Below are positions 10,458 to 19,518 of a DNA stretch of 64,000 nucleotides, one piece after another. The stretch is from Alteromonas macleodii ATCC 27126 (GTDB lineage: Bacteria; Pseudomonadota; Gammaproteobacteria; Enterobacterales; Alteromonadaceae), in contig NC_018632.1 of the NCBI RefSeq assembly GCF_000172635.2, positions 1,116,001 to 1,180,000 of the forward strand, read 5' to 3'. Position 1 is the stretch's first letter, and every line of letters starts with the position of its first letter. The position numbers and the translations under genes were made by a program. A model generated the notes under the pieces. The model saw only the letters and a list, made by a program, of their open reading frames with translations, ran no database searches and was not told the DNA's origin.

Positions 10458-10913
10458 TCAAAGCCGCTGCATCAACGCATTTAAATGCTCTGTTAGACTT
10501 TGTAATTGGCGAATTTTCTCGTTTTGAATTTCGCTGATAACGGTTTTTAGTTCAGTTGTAGAGACATCTTGTGTGCGCGGTAGATACACAACTTTAACAA
10601 TATCTTGCAGATCATCGAACTTTCCAATCCAGTCATCACCCATCGCGAATATGTCAGCGCCTTCTCGCTCAAGGTCTTCTCGTTTCTGTTCCCAACAGTT
10701 TTCTTGAAATACATCGTCGACATAACGGCAGGAGAGCAAAATTTCTTTTCTGTCTTCATATGGTATGACTACGTTTTTACCTTTTACCGTATTGAATTCA
10801 TCAGAGGACAAGCCAACCACTAGCCTATCGCCTAAGCTGTGTAATCGCTTTAAAAGCCTTACATGCCCTATATGAAAAAGGTCGAAGGTGCCGTACGTCA
10901 CCACAGTAGTCAT
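10458..10913 (-). CDS. TagD-like cytidylyltransferase (glycerol-3-phosphate cytidylyltransferase family)
   Basis: 151 residues from the ATG at 10913. A longer frame from 10964 adds 17 residues ahead of the conserved start and runs through the candidate promoter. TYGTFDLFHIGHVRLLKR holds the HxGH motif, and RTQDVSTTELK near residue 120 is the RTxxxSTT signature of TagD/GCT enzymes. The family makes CDP-glycerol or related CDP-alcohols from CTP. It is the first gene of the leftward island; together with the LicD-like protein it could supply and transfer a phospho-alcohol. The C-terminal ~30 residues are a predicted helix beyond the usual TagD end. Confidence 0.8.
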   Translation of the reverse strand: MTTVVTYGTFDLFHIGHVRLLKRLHSLGDRLVVGLSSDEFNTVKGKNVVIPYEDRKEILLSCRYVDDVFQENCWEQKREDLEREGADIFAMGDDWIGKFDDLQDIVKVVYLPRTQDVSTTELKTVISEIQNEKIRQLQSLTEHLNALMQRL

Positions 10914-10938
10914 AGCATTAATCTCTGAAAATAAACAA

Positions 10939-10981
10939 ATTGTACACCCATAACTTATCGGCAAGTCAAACTATTCCATGA
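10939..10981 (-). promoter_or_regulatory. Candidate promoter of the leftward Pse island (sigma-28 and/or sigma-70)
   Basis: On the minus strand GCCGATAA (10962-10955) matches the sigma-28 -10 in all eight positions. TCATG upstream fits the Pseudomonas-type -35 (TCAAG) only partly. The same stretch also offers a sigma-70 reading: TTGACT (10969-10964), a 19-base spacer and TACAAT (10944-10939). Either would start about 25-45 bases before the cytidylyltransferase ATG. Confidence 0.4.
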
Positions 10982-11087
10982 GCGTATAGATTTGTTCGTA
11001 AAGGTATCGACTATCATACAAATGGCTGACTACATTTTGCTCAGCTTTCTGCTAAACTTAACGAGTTACATATTTTAGGAAAGCATC

Positions 11088-11882
11088 ATGCAAGTTAATA
11101 GTTCAACATCCTCACTTCTCAGCCAAGTGCAAGAGAAGCAAGAATCCTTGATGGAAAAGCTTGCCAGTGGTAAGAAAATTAACGATGCAACTGACGGCGC
11201 AGCGGCCCAGCAAATCATCGATCGGTTAACTTCAGAAGTAGAAGGCAACCGCCAGGCTATTAATAACGTTTACGACGGAATTTCGGTGGCGCAGGTTGCA
11301 GAGGGTGGTTTAGGCAGCATCAATGACGATGTAAACCGCATTCGCGAACTTACCTTACAATCTGGTAATGGTGTTTTGAGCAGTGGCGATCGCCGTGCTA
11401 TCCAATCTGAAATAACACAGCTACAAGAGAATATCTCCCAAACCATTGAGCAGACGAATTTTTCTGGCAAGCCGTTATTATCTGAAAATGGCTCACTTGA
11501 ATTCCAATCAGGTTCAAGTGCGGGCCAATCAATAAGCGTCAACACACAGGATGTTGCTGCTCAATTAAACGATGTACTGGCTATCGATATTACGTCGGGA
11601 ACCAGCATTGAAGATGCGCTAGGTGCAACTGATGCTGCAATTGAAACGCTCGGTAACGCGCGAGGCGATTTAGGTGCTACCCAAAACCGTTTCGAAAGTG
11701 CGGCGCGTTCTCTTACTCAAGCTAACGTGAACACCGCTGAAGCGCGTAGCCGCATTCAAGATCTTGATTTTGCTCAAGCTGTGTCACAGCAGGCGTCAAA
11801 CGATGTGCTTGGTCAGGCGGCGCTAACCGTTCAAGCGCAAGCGAATCAGCAGCAAAGTCAGGTTTTATCACTGTTGAGTTAA
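11088..11882 (+). CDS. Compact flagellin
   Basis: 264 residues. The N-terminal D0/D1 helices (KLASGKKIND, DGISVAQVAEGGL, VNRIRELTLQSGNG) and the C-terminal helix (RIQDLDFAQAVSQQ through QANQQQSQVLSLLS) are those of flagellin. The start MQVNSSTSSLLS departs from the usual flagellin opening, and KLASG lies at 24-28 rather than near 31-35, so D0 is a few residues shorter. The variable D2/D3 region is almost absent. It has AGGA before the ATG and its own terminator. It is probably the filament protein or a minor flagellin glycosylated with pseudaminic acid. No clear sigma-28 promoter was found upstream. Confidence 0.85.
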   Translation: MQVNSSTSSLLSQVQEKQESLMEKLASGKKINDATDGAAAQQIIDRLTSEVEGNRQAINNVYDGISVAQVAEGGLGSINDDVNRIRELTLQSGNGVLSSGDRRAIQSEITQLQENISQTIEQTNFSGKPLLSENGSLEFQSGSSAGQSISVNTQDVAAQLNDVLAIDITSGTSIEDALGATDAAIETLGNARGDLGATQNRFESAARSLTQANVNTAEARSRIQDLDFAQAVSQQASNDVLGQAALTVQAQANQQQSQVLSLLS

Positions 11883-11920
11883 ACCAACGTACGTTAATTT
11901 TGCTAAAATTAATCGAAAGA

Positions 11921-11942
11921 AGCAGGGTAACCTGCTTTTTTT
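11921..11942 (+). terminator. Intrinsic terminator of the flagellin gene
   Basis: AAGCAGG and CCTGCTT form a seven-pair stem around a GTAA loop, followed by a T run. It lies 38 bases after the flagellin stop and about 100 bases before flrA. Confidence 0.85.
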
Positions 11943-12045
11943 ATTGATACATTTCCGAAAACAGCGGTTGCGCTCCGATCTTTTGTCGTTACAATTTATA
12001 AATGCGCTAAACTGTAAATAATAACAAAGCGTTCTCGGGGAATTG

Positions 12046-13509
12046 ATGAAGAACATTTTGCTGGTTAGTGACAACCAGGAACTTATTCAAAACTTGGAAA
12101 CTATCGTTACCTTCATGGGAGAATCGTGTCAATCGCGAGGCTTTAGTGATTGCGAACGGTATTTGCAAGATAGTGGAGCTGATGCTGTTCTTATAGAGCA
12201 CTTATCGCCAGCCATAGTCAGTGGACTGGTTGAGAAGTTTCCTCACATACCATTTGTAGCATTGGTTGAAAATAATAGCCAAGCATCAGCAGGTTGTAAT
12301 CTCGTTAGCGTTATTGCAACGCCATTAACCTATCCCGTTTTGACCCAAGCTATCCATCGTTGCCAAGAATACTCAAGGCGCAAACCGAGCTTGTCTCGTA
12401 CATCGGGAACAAAGACGCGACTGTTTAGAAGCCTTATTGGTAAAAGCGAACAAATACAAATAGTTCGTCGATTAGTTGAACAGGTTGCTCCAACTGATGC
12501 CACTGTCTTGATTCTAGGTGAGTCTGGAACAGGTAAAGAGGTCGTTGCACGTAATGTTCACTTCTTATCTGAACGCAAAGACGGGCCATTTATTCCGGTA
12601 AACTGCGGTGCCATTCCTGGCGAACTGCTGGAAAGCGAGCTGTTTGGTCACGAAAAAGGCGCGTTTACTGGCGCAATCAGCGCGCGTAAAGGCCGTTTTG
12701 AGTTAGCGGAAGGCGGTACGTTGTTTCTGGATGAAATCGGCGATATGCCCCTTCAGATGCAGGTTAAATTATTGCGCGTGTTGCAAGAGCGTACCTTTGA
12801 GCGCGTAGGCGGCAACAAGCCCCTTCAGTGTAACGTACGCATCATCGCCGCGACGCACCGCAATTTGGAAACCATGATCAGTGAAGACAAGTTCCGTGAG
12901 GACTTGTATTACCGACTCAACGTGTTCCCAATTGATAGCCCTGCACTTAGACAAAGAAAAGACGATATCCCCTTACTGCTCCAAGAGCTAAATAGTCGTA
13001 TCCAAGGCGATGGGGTGGAAGGTGTACGCTTTACCGAGCAAGCGATTGCCTCCTTAATGGAGCACGAATGGGCGGGCAACGTTCGTGAGTTGTCTAACTT
13101 GGTTGAACGCCTAACAATCCTTTATCCTGGCCAAATTGTCGATATCGCCGATTTACCTGAGAAATATCAATACGGTGATGTACAGGCTTACGAGCCTGAT
13201 TATCCAGAAGAAATTCTTGAGCGTGAAGCATTCAATGCACTCTTTGCTGAAGCGGCCGCGCAAGAGCCAGAAGAAGACCTTAATGAGCAAAGCCATGAGG
13301 GTTTGAACGGGATGGTTTCTTCATCTTTACCTGAAGAAGGGGTTAATCTCAAAGAGTACCTTTCTGAGTTGGAAGTAAACCTCATTCGACAGGCATTAGA
13401 CAATCAAGATTGGGTGGTGGCTCGAGCTGCCGACAAACTTGGTATGCGCAGAACAACGCTTGTCGAGAAAATGCGGAAGTACGATATTCAACGTACTGAA
13501 GAAGCGTAA
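12046..13509 (+). CDS. flrA: Sigma-54-dependent flagellar master regulator FlrA/FleQ
   Basis: 487 residues. The ATG at 12046 is chosen because GGGG lies five bases upstream; an adjacent in-frame TTG is too close to it. The N-terminal ~110 residues resemble a receiver but lack the phosphoacceptor site, as in FleQ. The AAA+ domain has Walker A GESGTGKE (from residue 158) and the sigma-54 contact loop GAFTGA (205-210). A Fis-type helix-turn-helix ends the protein. In this family it opens class II promoters, and in Pseudomonas it binds c-di-GMP and FleN. The sigma-54 sites before flrB, fliE, fliK and flhA are the probable targets. Confidence 0.93.
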   Translation: MKNILLVSDNQELIQNLETIVTFMGESCQSRGFSDCERYLQDSGADAVLIEHLSPAIVSGLVEKFPHIPFVALVENNSQASAGCNLVSVIATPLTYPVLTQAIHRCQEYSRRKPSLSRTSGTKTRLFRSLIGKSEQIQIVRRLVEQVAPTDATVLILGESGTGKEVVARNVHFLSERKDGPFIPVNCGAIPGELLESELFGHEKGAFTGAISARKGRFELAEGGTLFLDEIGDMPLQMQVKLLRVLQERTFERVGGNKPLQCNVRIIAATHRNLETMISEDKFREDLYYRLNVFPIDSPALRQRKDDIPLLLQELNSRIQGDGVEGVRFTEQAIASLMEHEWAGNVRELSNLVERLTILYPGQIVDIADLPEKYQYGDVQAYEPDYPEEILEREAFNALFAEAAAQEPEEDLNEQSHEGLNGMVSSSLPEEGVNLKEYLSELEVNLIRQALDNQDWVVARAADKLGMRRTTLVEKMRKYDIQRTEEA

Positions 13510-13581
13510 TGTCAGGTAATTGACGTTGCGCTTTCCTCTATAATTTCATCCTATCTAACTGAAAAATAAGCCAATGATGAA

Positions 13582-13598
13582 TTGGCACATCTTCTGCT
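13582..13598 (+). promoter_or_regulatory. Sigma-54 promoter of flrBC
   Basis: TTGGCACATCTTCTGCT: GG and GC are separated by exactly ten bases, with TTGGCAC a full -24 match and CTGCT a near match to TTGCT. It lies about 50 bases before the flrB ATG. Confidence 0.8.
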
Positions 13599-13645
13599 TT
13601 ATCTAAGTCATAGTTTAACAGCGTCTGCAATTTGACGAGGGCAAT

Positions 13646-14788
13646 ATGGCTTTTGACAGCACACCACAATCAACTGAGTACTCAGCATCAAGCTATGCGT
13701 TAGATAGTATTGATAATGCGATATCTCGTGATGAATACGACCCCTCAAGCAGTGACGATATTTCGTCTTTGCGGTTGCAGGCGAGTCGACTTGAACACTT
13801 ACTTCAGGTAATGCCTGCGGGCGTTATCGTTATAGACGGTAAAGGGATCGTACGCCAAGCCAATGAACAAGCGAAAGCACTGTTAGGTGAACCGCTGGAA
13901 GAGGAAGTGTGGCGAAGTATTATCACGCGCTCATTCAAGCCCCGCGCTGACGACGGCCACGAAGTCTCACTTGTTGACGGTCGCCGAGTGAAGCTTTCTA
14001 TCACGCCATTAGAAAATGAGCCTGGACAATTAATTGTTATTACCGACTTAACCGAAACGCGGCAGCTGCAAGCTCGCGTGAGTCATATGCAGCGTCTGTC
14101 TTCTCTTGGAAAAATGGTGGCATCCCTTGCTCACCAAATTCGTACGCCTCTTTCTGCGGCCATGCTCTATGCGTCTAATTTAACGCGCAAAGGCTTGGGA
14201 CAAGAAGCACAAACTCAATTTGCAAACAAGCTAACTGACAGGCTTAAAGAGCTAGAGAGTCAGGTTAACGACATGCTGCTTTTCGCTAAGTCAGGGGAAG
14301 AACAAGTGGTCAGCCAAATTAGCTTGGGAGAGTTGTTTACTTCAATTGAAGGCAGTGCCCAAACCATGACGGCTCAAGCACAGCAAACGCTAACTTTTAG
14401 CGGCTTCGATAAAAACGTATCTATCACCGGCAATCTTACAGCGCTTCAGGGCGCGTTATTAAACCTTGTTCACAACGCGAGCCAAGTTACTCCGAAAGGG
14501 GAGTGCGTGCACGTAGAAACTGCAGTGTCTGGTGAACGTTTGCATGTGGCCATTATAGATAAAGGTCCTGGCGTACCGGATAAACTCAAAAACAAAATTT
14601 TTGAACCGTTTTTCACAACTAAAACTCATGGCACGGGCCTTGGACTTGCGGTTGTTAAATCCGTCGTAAACGCCCACAACGGTTTGCTTAGCGTATCAAA
14701 TATGCCAGAAGGTGGGGCGTGCTTTAGTGTGTCTTTGCCGTGTGTGGTGAACGCTCAATCTTCACAAACATTGACTCATGTTGCGTAG
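13646..14788 (+). CDS. flrB: Flagellar sensor histidine kinase FlrB/FleS
   Basis: 380 residues, with no membrane segments, so a soluble kinase. A PAS-like domain (about 45-130, VMPAGVIVIDGKG) is followed by the H-box SLAHQIRTPLSAA with the phosphorylated H163, and by the ATPase domain with LNLVHNASQ (N box), DKGPGVP (G1), FEPFFTTKT (F box) and GTGLGLAV (G2). It phosphorylates FlrC to start class III genes. FlrC follows 16 bases downstream in the same operon. Confidence 0.93.
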   Translation: MAFDSTPQSTEYSASSYALDSIDNAISRDEYDPSSSDDISSLRLQASRLEHLLQVMPAGVIVIDGKGIVRQANEQAKALLGEPLEEEVWRSIITRSFKPRADDGHEVSLVDGRRVKLSITPLENEPGQLIVITDLTETRQLQARVSHMQRLSSLGKMVASLAHQIRTPLSAAMLYASNLTRKGLGQEAQTQFANKLTDRLKELESQVNDMLLFAKSGEEQVVSQISLGELFTSIEGSAQTMTAQAQQTLTFSGFDKNVSITGNLTALQGALLNLVHNASQVTPKGECVHVETAVSGERLHVAIIDKGPGVPDKLKNKIFEPFFTTKTHGTGLGLAVVKSVVNAHNGLLSVSNMPEGGACFSVSLPCVVNAQSSQTLTHVA

Positions 14789-14804
14789 GTCATAGGAGAG
14801 AATT

Positions 14805-16142
14805 ATGTCTAAAACTACCATTTTAATTGTTGAAGATGACGCAGGATTACGCGAAGCACTCCTAGACACCCTTCTGTTAGGTAACTATGAGGTTGTTGCC
14901 GCTGACTGTGCTGAAGAAGCGTTAATAGTGCTGTCTTCGCGCTCCGTCGATTTAGTGGTAAGCGATATTCAAATGGGCGAAATGAGCGGTTTAACGCTAC
15001 TTAAAAGTATCAAAACTAAGTACCCCAATATGCCGGTGTTATTGATGACAGCCTATGCCACTATTGATGATGCCGTGCAGGCAATGCGCGATGGCGCTAC
15101 AGACTATCTATCAAAACCGTTTGCCCCAGAAGTACTGCTTAATTTAGTGGGACGCTACGCGCCGGCTCAAAAAATAGAGTCTCGCACGCCTATTGTTGCT
15201 GACCCTTCAAGCTTGAAGTTACTTGAGCTTTCTCGCAAAGTCGCGAAGTCCGACGCCACTGTGATGGTAATGGGACCAAGCGGTTCGGGTAAAGAAGTGC
15301 TGTCTCGCTATATTCACGATCAGTCGCCGCGAAGTGATGCGCCATTTGTCGCCATCAACTGTGCAGCCATACCAGAGAACATGCTAGAAGCGACCTTGTT
15401 TGGTTACGAAAAAGGTGCGTTCACCGGCGCAATCCAAGCTTGCCCGGGTAAATTTGAACAAGCCCAAGACGGTACGCTGTTACTTGATGAAATAACCGAG
15501 ATGGATTTGGCGCTTCAAGCTAAACTGCTACGAGTGTTACAAGAGCGCGAAGTAGAGCGTCTTGGCGGACGTAAAACCGTTAAGCTCAACGTCCGTGTTA
15601 TTGCTACAAGTAACCGAGATTTGAGAAAAGCAGTGGATGCGGGAGAGTTCAGAGAAGATTTGTACTACCGCTTAAATGTATTCCCTATCGAGTGGCGCCC
15701 GCTTTCGGAACGTCCGGGTGATATTGTCCCTCTTGCCGAACACCTGGTTCAGCGTCACGCTAGTTCTCAAGGGCTGGGTACTATCAGGTTAAGCGCAGCA
15801 GCACGCAATAAGCTGTCACAATACAGCTGGCCAGGGAACGTTCGCGAACTAGAAAACGTGGTTCAACGGGCGCTTATTTTATGTGAACACAATGAAATCG
15901 ACGCCAGCGATTTAATGATTGACGAAGACATGACTGCACCTGTTGAAACACTGCAAGAGCATGTTGAAGAAAATAGGCTAGGGTCTGAGCTGCGCTACCA
16001 AGAACATCAAATTATCCTCGATACATTGGTGTCGTGTAACGGCAAGCGTAAAGATGTGGCAGAAAAGCTCGGCATTAGTCCAAGAACCCTTCGTTACAAA
16101 TTAGCGCGCATGCGCGAAGACGGTATTGAAGTGCCCGCATAA
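14805..16142 (+). CDS. flrC: Flagellar response regulator FlrC/FleR
   Basis: 445 residues. It has a complete receiver domain (acidic pair in VEDD, phosphoacceptor D54 in VSDIQMG, lysine in YLSKPF). The AAA+ domain has GPSGSGKE and GAFTGA, and a Fis-type helix-turn-helix (ISPRTLRYKLARM) ends the protein. Phosphorylated FlrC activates sigma-54 class III promoters (hook, basal body and flagellin genes) in vibrios. A terminator follows within 40 bases. Confidence 0.93.
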   Translation: MSKTTILIVEDDAGLREALLDTLLLGNYEVVAADCAEEALIVLSSRSVDLVVSDIQMGEMSGLTLLKSIKTKYPNMPVLLMTAYATIDDAVQAMRDGATDYLSKPFAPEVLLNLVGRYAPAQKIESRTPIVADPSSLKLLELSRKVAKSDATVMVMGPSGSGKEVLSRYIHDQSPRSDAPFVAINCAAIPENMLEATLFGYEKGAFTGAIQACPGKFEQAQDGTLLLDEITEMDLALQAKLLRVLQEREVERLGGRKTVKLNVRVIATSNRDLRKAVDAGEFREDLYYRLNVFPIEWRPLSERPGDIVPLAEHLVQRHASSQGLGTIRLSAAARNKLSQYSWPGNVRELENVVQRALILCEHNEIDASDLMIDEDMTAPVETLQEHVEENRLGSELRYQEHQIILDTLVSCNGKRKDVAEKLGISPRTLRYKLARMREDGIEVPA

Positions 16143-16178
16143 GGTCGCTTTCTACACTTTCGGTTTCCTCGTCCTTAT

Positions 16179-16214
16179 CCGTCGCCTCTGTAGTAAAGAA
16201 GGCGGCGGTTTTTT
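16179..16214 (+). terminator. Terminator after flrC
   Basis: CCGTCGCCT pairs with AGGCGGCGG (one G-T wobble) around a 12-base loop, followed by six T. It separates flrBC from the fliE operon. Confidence 0.75.
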
Positions 16215-16299
16215 GTTGCTCACACTAAGTCAAACGCCATAAATTTGGCTAACCCTCTTATTTTTGATTTATCTTCTTGATATGTATAGCTTTTTAAAG

Positions 16300-16316
16300 T
16301 TGGCAAGCCCTTTGCT
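16300..16316 (+). promoter_or_regulatory. Sigma-54 promoter of the fliE operon
   Basis: TTGGCAAGCCCTTTGCT: GG-N10-GC spacing, with TTGGCA at -24 and TTTGCT at -12. It lies about 68 bases before the fliE ATG and after the flrC terminator. It probably drives fliEFGHIJ under FlrA. Confidence 0.85.
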
Positions 16317-16383
16317 AAATCCCCTCTATACATAAGTTATACGCCGATGTTCAGGCGGTCTCGAAAAAGCACTAGGAGTGGTT

Positions 16384-16719
16384 ATGGACGTTAAAGCCAA
16401 TAGTTTGTATCAAGAAATGCAGAACATGATTGGGCAAACTCGTCTTCAAGTTAATGAGCCTCAACAGCAGCCGCTTAGTGAAGTTAATAGCTCGGCAAGT
16501 GATTTCTCGACCATGCTAAAGAATGCGGTAGATGGTGTAAACGGCATGCAGCTCGAATCAAAAGACGCGCAGCAGCGTTTTGAAATGGGCGACCCTAACT
16601 TAAGCCTAGCTCAAGTTATGCTGACGAAAGAAAAGGCGGGCATTGCTTTTGAAGCCACTGTTCAAGTACGTAACAAAGTACTTGAAGCCTATAAAACAAT
16701 AATGAATATGCCGGTGTAG
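16384..16719 (+). CDS. fliE: Flagellar hook-basal body protein FliE
   Basis: 111 residues from the ATG at 16384. AGGAG at 16374-16378 is five bases upstream, whereas an in-frame GTG at 16378 would overlap it. The C-terminal half (DPNLSLAQVMLTKEKAGIAFEA, then VRNKVLEAYKTIMNMPV) is the conserved FliE helix pair that joins the MS ring to the rod and is needed for export. It is the first gene of the sigma-54 operon; fliF follows after 12 bases. Confidence 0.93.
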   Translation: MDVKANSLYQEMQNMIGQTRLQVNEPQQQPLSEVNSSASDFSTMLKNAVDGVNGMQLESKDAQQRFEMGDPNLSLAQVMLTKEKAGIAFEATVQVRNKVLEAYKTIMNMPV

Positions 16720-16731
16720 GTGGAGTAGGTT

Positions 16732-18426
16732 ATGGCTGAAGCTACAGGTACAAACCTTACGGTTCCTGATCAAAATCAAGCAGTGGACAATGAGCCAGAA
16801 AACAAATCTGGTTTTATGGACACTTTAGGTAGCGCAGATATGATGCGCCAAATGGCCCTTGTGGTTGTTTTGGTAATCTGCGTCGCCATCGCTATTTTTA
16901 TTCTTATCTGGTCGCAAGAACCTGATTACCGTCCACTTGCGAAAATGGAAACCCAAGAGCTTATTGAAACCCTCGATTATATGGATGCGAACCAAATCGA
17001 CTATAAGCTTGAAGGCAATATTGTTTACGTAAGAAGTGACGAATTCCAAAACATTCGTTTAGGCATGACCCGCCAAGGGTTAACTAAGGCCTCTGATGCC
17101 GGTACCGATATCATTATGCAGGATATGGGGTTTGGTGTGAGCCAGCGTGTTGAGATGGAACGTCTAAAACACGCCCGCGAGCAACAAATCGCGGCTACCA
17201 TCGAAGATATCGCGAGTATTCAAAAAGCCCGTGTCTTGTTAGCTATGCCTAAAGAGAACGTATTTGCGCGAAGAGAGAAGAAAGCGTCGGCAACCGTTGT
17301 GCTAACGGCTAAGCGCGGTGCCGTTATTGCAGGTGAAGAAGTTGATGCTGTTGTCGATATCGTGGCGTCTGCAGTGCAAAATATGGAGCCGTCTAAGGTA
17401 ACCGTAACAGACAGCAATGGTCGTCTGCTTAACTCAGGCTCTCAAGATTCTATGAGTGCTCGTGCCAGAAAAGAATATGAAATTGAGCGCCAGCGTGAGC
17501 AAGAGTACTTAGAAAAAATTGACGCGATACTGATTCCAGTATTGGGCATAGGTAACTACACAGCACAAGCTGACGTTACCATGGACTTTACAGCTATGGA
17601 ACAAACACAGCGTAGCTACAACCCTGATTTACCTGCGGTTCGCAGTGAAATGATAATGGAAGAAAACAGCGTAGGTGGCGGTGTTGGCGGTATTCCTGGT
17701 GCACTGTCTAATCAACCTCCATTAGATTCTAACATTCCAGAAAATGCAGTGGGCGGCAGTCAACAAACTATGCCTGGGCGCACAGCAAAAGAGTCTACGC
17801 GCAACTACGAACTTGATACCACTATCAGTCATACCAAGAAACAGACAGGGGTTATTCGCAGATTAAGTGTATCTGTGGCGGTGGACTATACCCAAGTTGC
17901 GGGTGAAGACGGTGCGATGACGCCAACACCGCGTAAACAAGAAGAGATTCTCAACATTCGTAGGCTTTTACAGGGCGGCATTGGCTTTGACGTTACCCGT
18001 GGTGATTCGTTAGAAGTTGTAAGCGTGCCCTTTACTCGGATGGACGCAGGGGAAATTGAAGACGCGCCTATTTGGGAGCAGCCCGGATTTCTACCAATTC
18101 TAAAGCTAGTTGTTGGTGGCTTGGTTATAATAGTGCTTATCATCTTCGTGATTCGTCCTATGCTACGTCGTCTTATTAATCCTGATGAGTCGAACGACGC
18201 CGATGAATTTGATGCAGACGAGGGCTTAGATTTAGGCGATGACACCATTAGCATGTTAACGTCTGACTTTGATGAAGGACAGGTAGGTTTTGCGCCAGAT
18301 GGTTCACTCATGCTGCCTGACCTGCACAAAGATGAAGATGTACTTAAAGCCGTGCGTGCCCTTGTGGCCAATGAACCTGAGTTATCAGCCCAAGTAGTGA
18401 AGGGCTGGTTAATGCAAGACGAGTAG
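16732..18426 (+). CDS. fliF: Flagellar MS-ring protein FliF
   Basis: 564 residues. Two membrane segments (about 38-60, VVLVICVAIAIFILIW; about 452-475, VVGGLVIIVLIIFVI) flank a large periplasmic part that begins with the YscJ/FliF domain (DYRPLAKMETQELIETLDYM). The periplasmic linker around 310-350 is Gly/Pro/Asn-rich. The acidic C-terminal tail (LLPDLHKDEDVLKAVRALV ... VVKGWLMQD) binds FliG. It forms the inner-membrane MS ring, the base on which rotor and export gate assemble. fliG follows after 12 bases. Confidence 0.95.
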   Translation: MAEATGTNLTVPDQNQAVDNEPENKSGFMDTLGSADMMRQMALVVVLVICVAIAIFILIWSQEPDYRPLAKMETQELIETLDYMDANQIDYKLEGNIVYVRSDEFQNIRLGMTRQGLTKASDAGTDIIMQDMGFGVSQRVEMERLKHAREQQIAATIEDIASIQKARVLLAMPKENVFARREKKASATVVLTAKRGAVIAGEEVDAVVDIVASAVQNMEPSKVTVTDSNGRLLNSGSQDSMSARARKEYEIERQREQEYLEKIDAILIPVLGIGNYTAQADVTMDFTAMEQTQRSYNPDLPAVRSEMIMEENSVGGGVGGIPGALSNQPPLDSNIPENAVGGSQQTMPGRTAKESTRNYELDTTISHTKKQTGVIRRLSVSVAVDYTQVAGEDGAMTPTPRKQEEILNIRRLLQGGIGFDVTRGDSLEVVSVPFTRMDAGEIEDAPIWEQPGFLPILKLVVGGLVIIVLIIFVIRPMLRRLINPDESNDADEFDADEGLDLGDDTISMLTSDFDEGQVGFAPDGSLMLPDLHKDEDVLKAVRALVANEPELSAQVVKGWLMQDE

Positions 18427-18438
18427 TGAGATAAGATT

Positions 18439-19479
18439 ATGGCTGATGAACTTGCCAATGTTGACGAGCCGTCATACGACGTCAGTAAATTAGAAGGCGT
18501 AGAAAAAGCGGCCATCTTGCTGCTGAGTCTTTCTGAAGAAGACGCCGCCCAGATATTGAAACACTTAGAGCCCAAGCAAGTACAAAAGCTCGGTACTGAA
18601 ATGGCAAAAGTGGACGATATGACGCAAACCAAAATTACGGCGGTTCATAAGCACTTTATCGAAGAAATTCAGAATTACAGTACCATTGGCTTCCAAAGCC
18701 AAGACTTTGTTAAACGTGCGCTCACAGCCGCGTTAGGTGAAGATAAGGCCGCAAACCTAATTGATCAAATCCTGATGGGAAGCGGTGCAAAAGGCCTAGA
18801 CTCATTGAAGTGGATGGATTCTAAGCAAGTAGCCAGCATTATTCGCAATGAGCACCCGCAGATTCAAACTATCGTATTGTCTTATTTAGAGCCTGAACAA
18901 AGTGCTGAAATATTGGCGCAGTTCCCTGAAAAAGTGCGACTCGACTTGCTAATGCGTATAGCAAATCTAGAGGAAGTTCAGCCGGCTGCACTACAAGAGC
19001 TGAACGAAATCATGGAGAAACAGTTTGCAGGTCAAGCGGGTACACAAGCAGCCAAAATGGGCGGCCTGAAGTCTGCAGCGAACATTATGAACTACCTAGA
19101 TACCGCGATAGAAGGTCAGTTGATGGATGCTATTCGCGAGCAAGACGAAGAGATGAGCCAGCAAATTCAAGACCTGATGTTTGTATTCGACAATTTAGTC
19201 GATGTAGACGACAAGGGTATTCAGGCCATACTGCGCGAAGTACAGCAAGACGCGCTGCTTAAAGCCATTAAAGGTGCTGACGAAGAGCTTAAAGACAAAA
19301 TTATGCGCAATATGTCTAAGCGTGCTGCTGAAATGCTTAATGATGATTTGGAAGCGCTCGGTCCTGTGCGTATTAGTGAAGTGGAAACAGCGCAGAAAGA
19401 GATCCTTTCTGTTGCCCGTCGACTTTCTGACTCTGGTGAAATCATGCTTGGTGGTGGCGGTGGCGAAGAGTTCCTGTAG
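18439..19479 (+). CDS. fliG: Flagellar motor switch protein FliG
   Basis: 346 residues. The N-terminal domain (GVEKAAILLLSLSEEDAAQI) binds FliF. The middle domain has the EHPQ motif (RNEHPQIQTIV). The C-terminal domain holds the charged helix that meets the stator (DKIMRNMSKRAAEMLNDD, then LEALGPVRISEVE). The tail is unusually glycine-rich (GGGGGEEFL). It converts stator motion into rotor torque, with FliM and FliN below it. Gene order fliF-fliG-fliH is standard. Confidence 0.95.
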   Translation: MADELANVDEPSYDVSKLEGVEKAAILLLSLSEEDAAQILKHLEPKQVQKLGTEMAKVDDMTQTKITAVHKHFIEEIQNYSTIGFQSQDFVKRALTAALGEDKAANLIDQILMGSGAKGLDSLKWMDSKQVASIIRNEHPQIQTIVLSYLEPEQSAEILAQFPEKVRLDLLMRIANLEEVQPAALQELNEIMEKQFAGQAGTQAAKMGGLKSAANIMNYLDTAIEGQLMDAIREQDEEMSQQIQDLMFVFDNLVDVDDKGIQAILREVQQDALLKAIKGADEELKDKIMRNMSKRAAEMLNDDLEALGPVRISEVETAQKEILSVARRLSDSGEIMLGGGGGEEFL

Positions 19480-19518
19480 GAACGCTAGTCCCGTCACTCA
19501 TTTAGCCTAGGTAAATAT

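Noticed and set aside
11000..11087. Sigma-28 or sigma-54 promoter for the flagellin gene
   Set aside because: TAAAGG and TGGCTG fragments occur, but no matching -10 or -12 element stands at the right distance. I could not support a call.
16378..16383. GTG start for fliE at 16378
   Set aside because: It overlaps the AGGAG ribosome binding site that serves the ATG at 16384.
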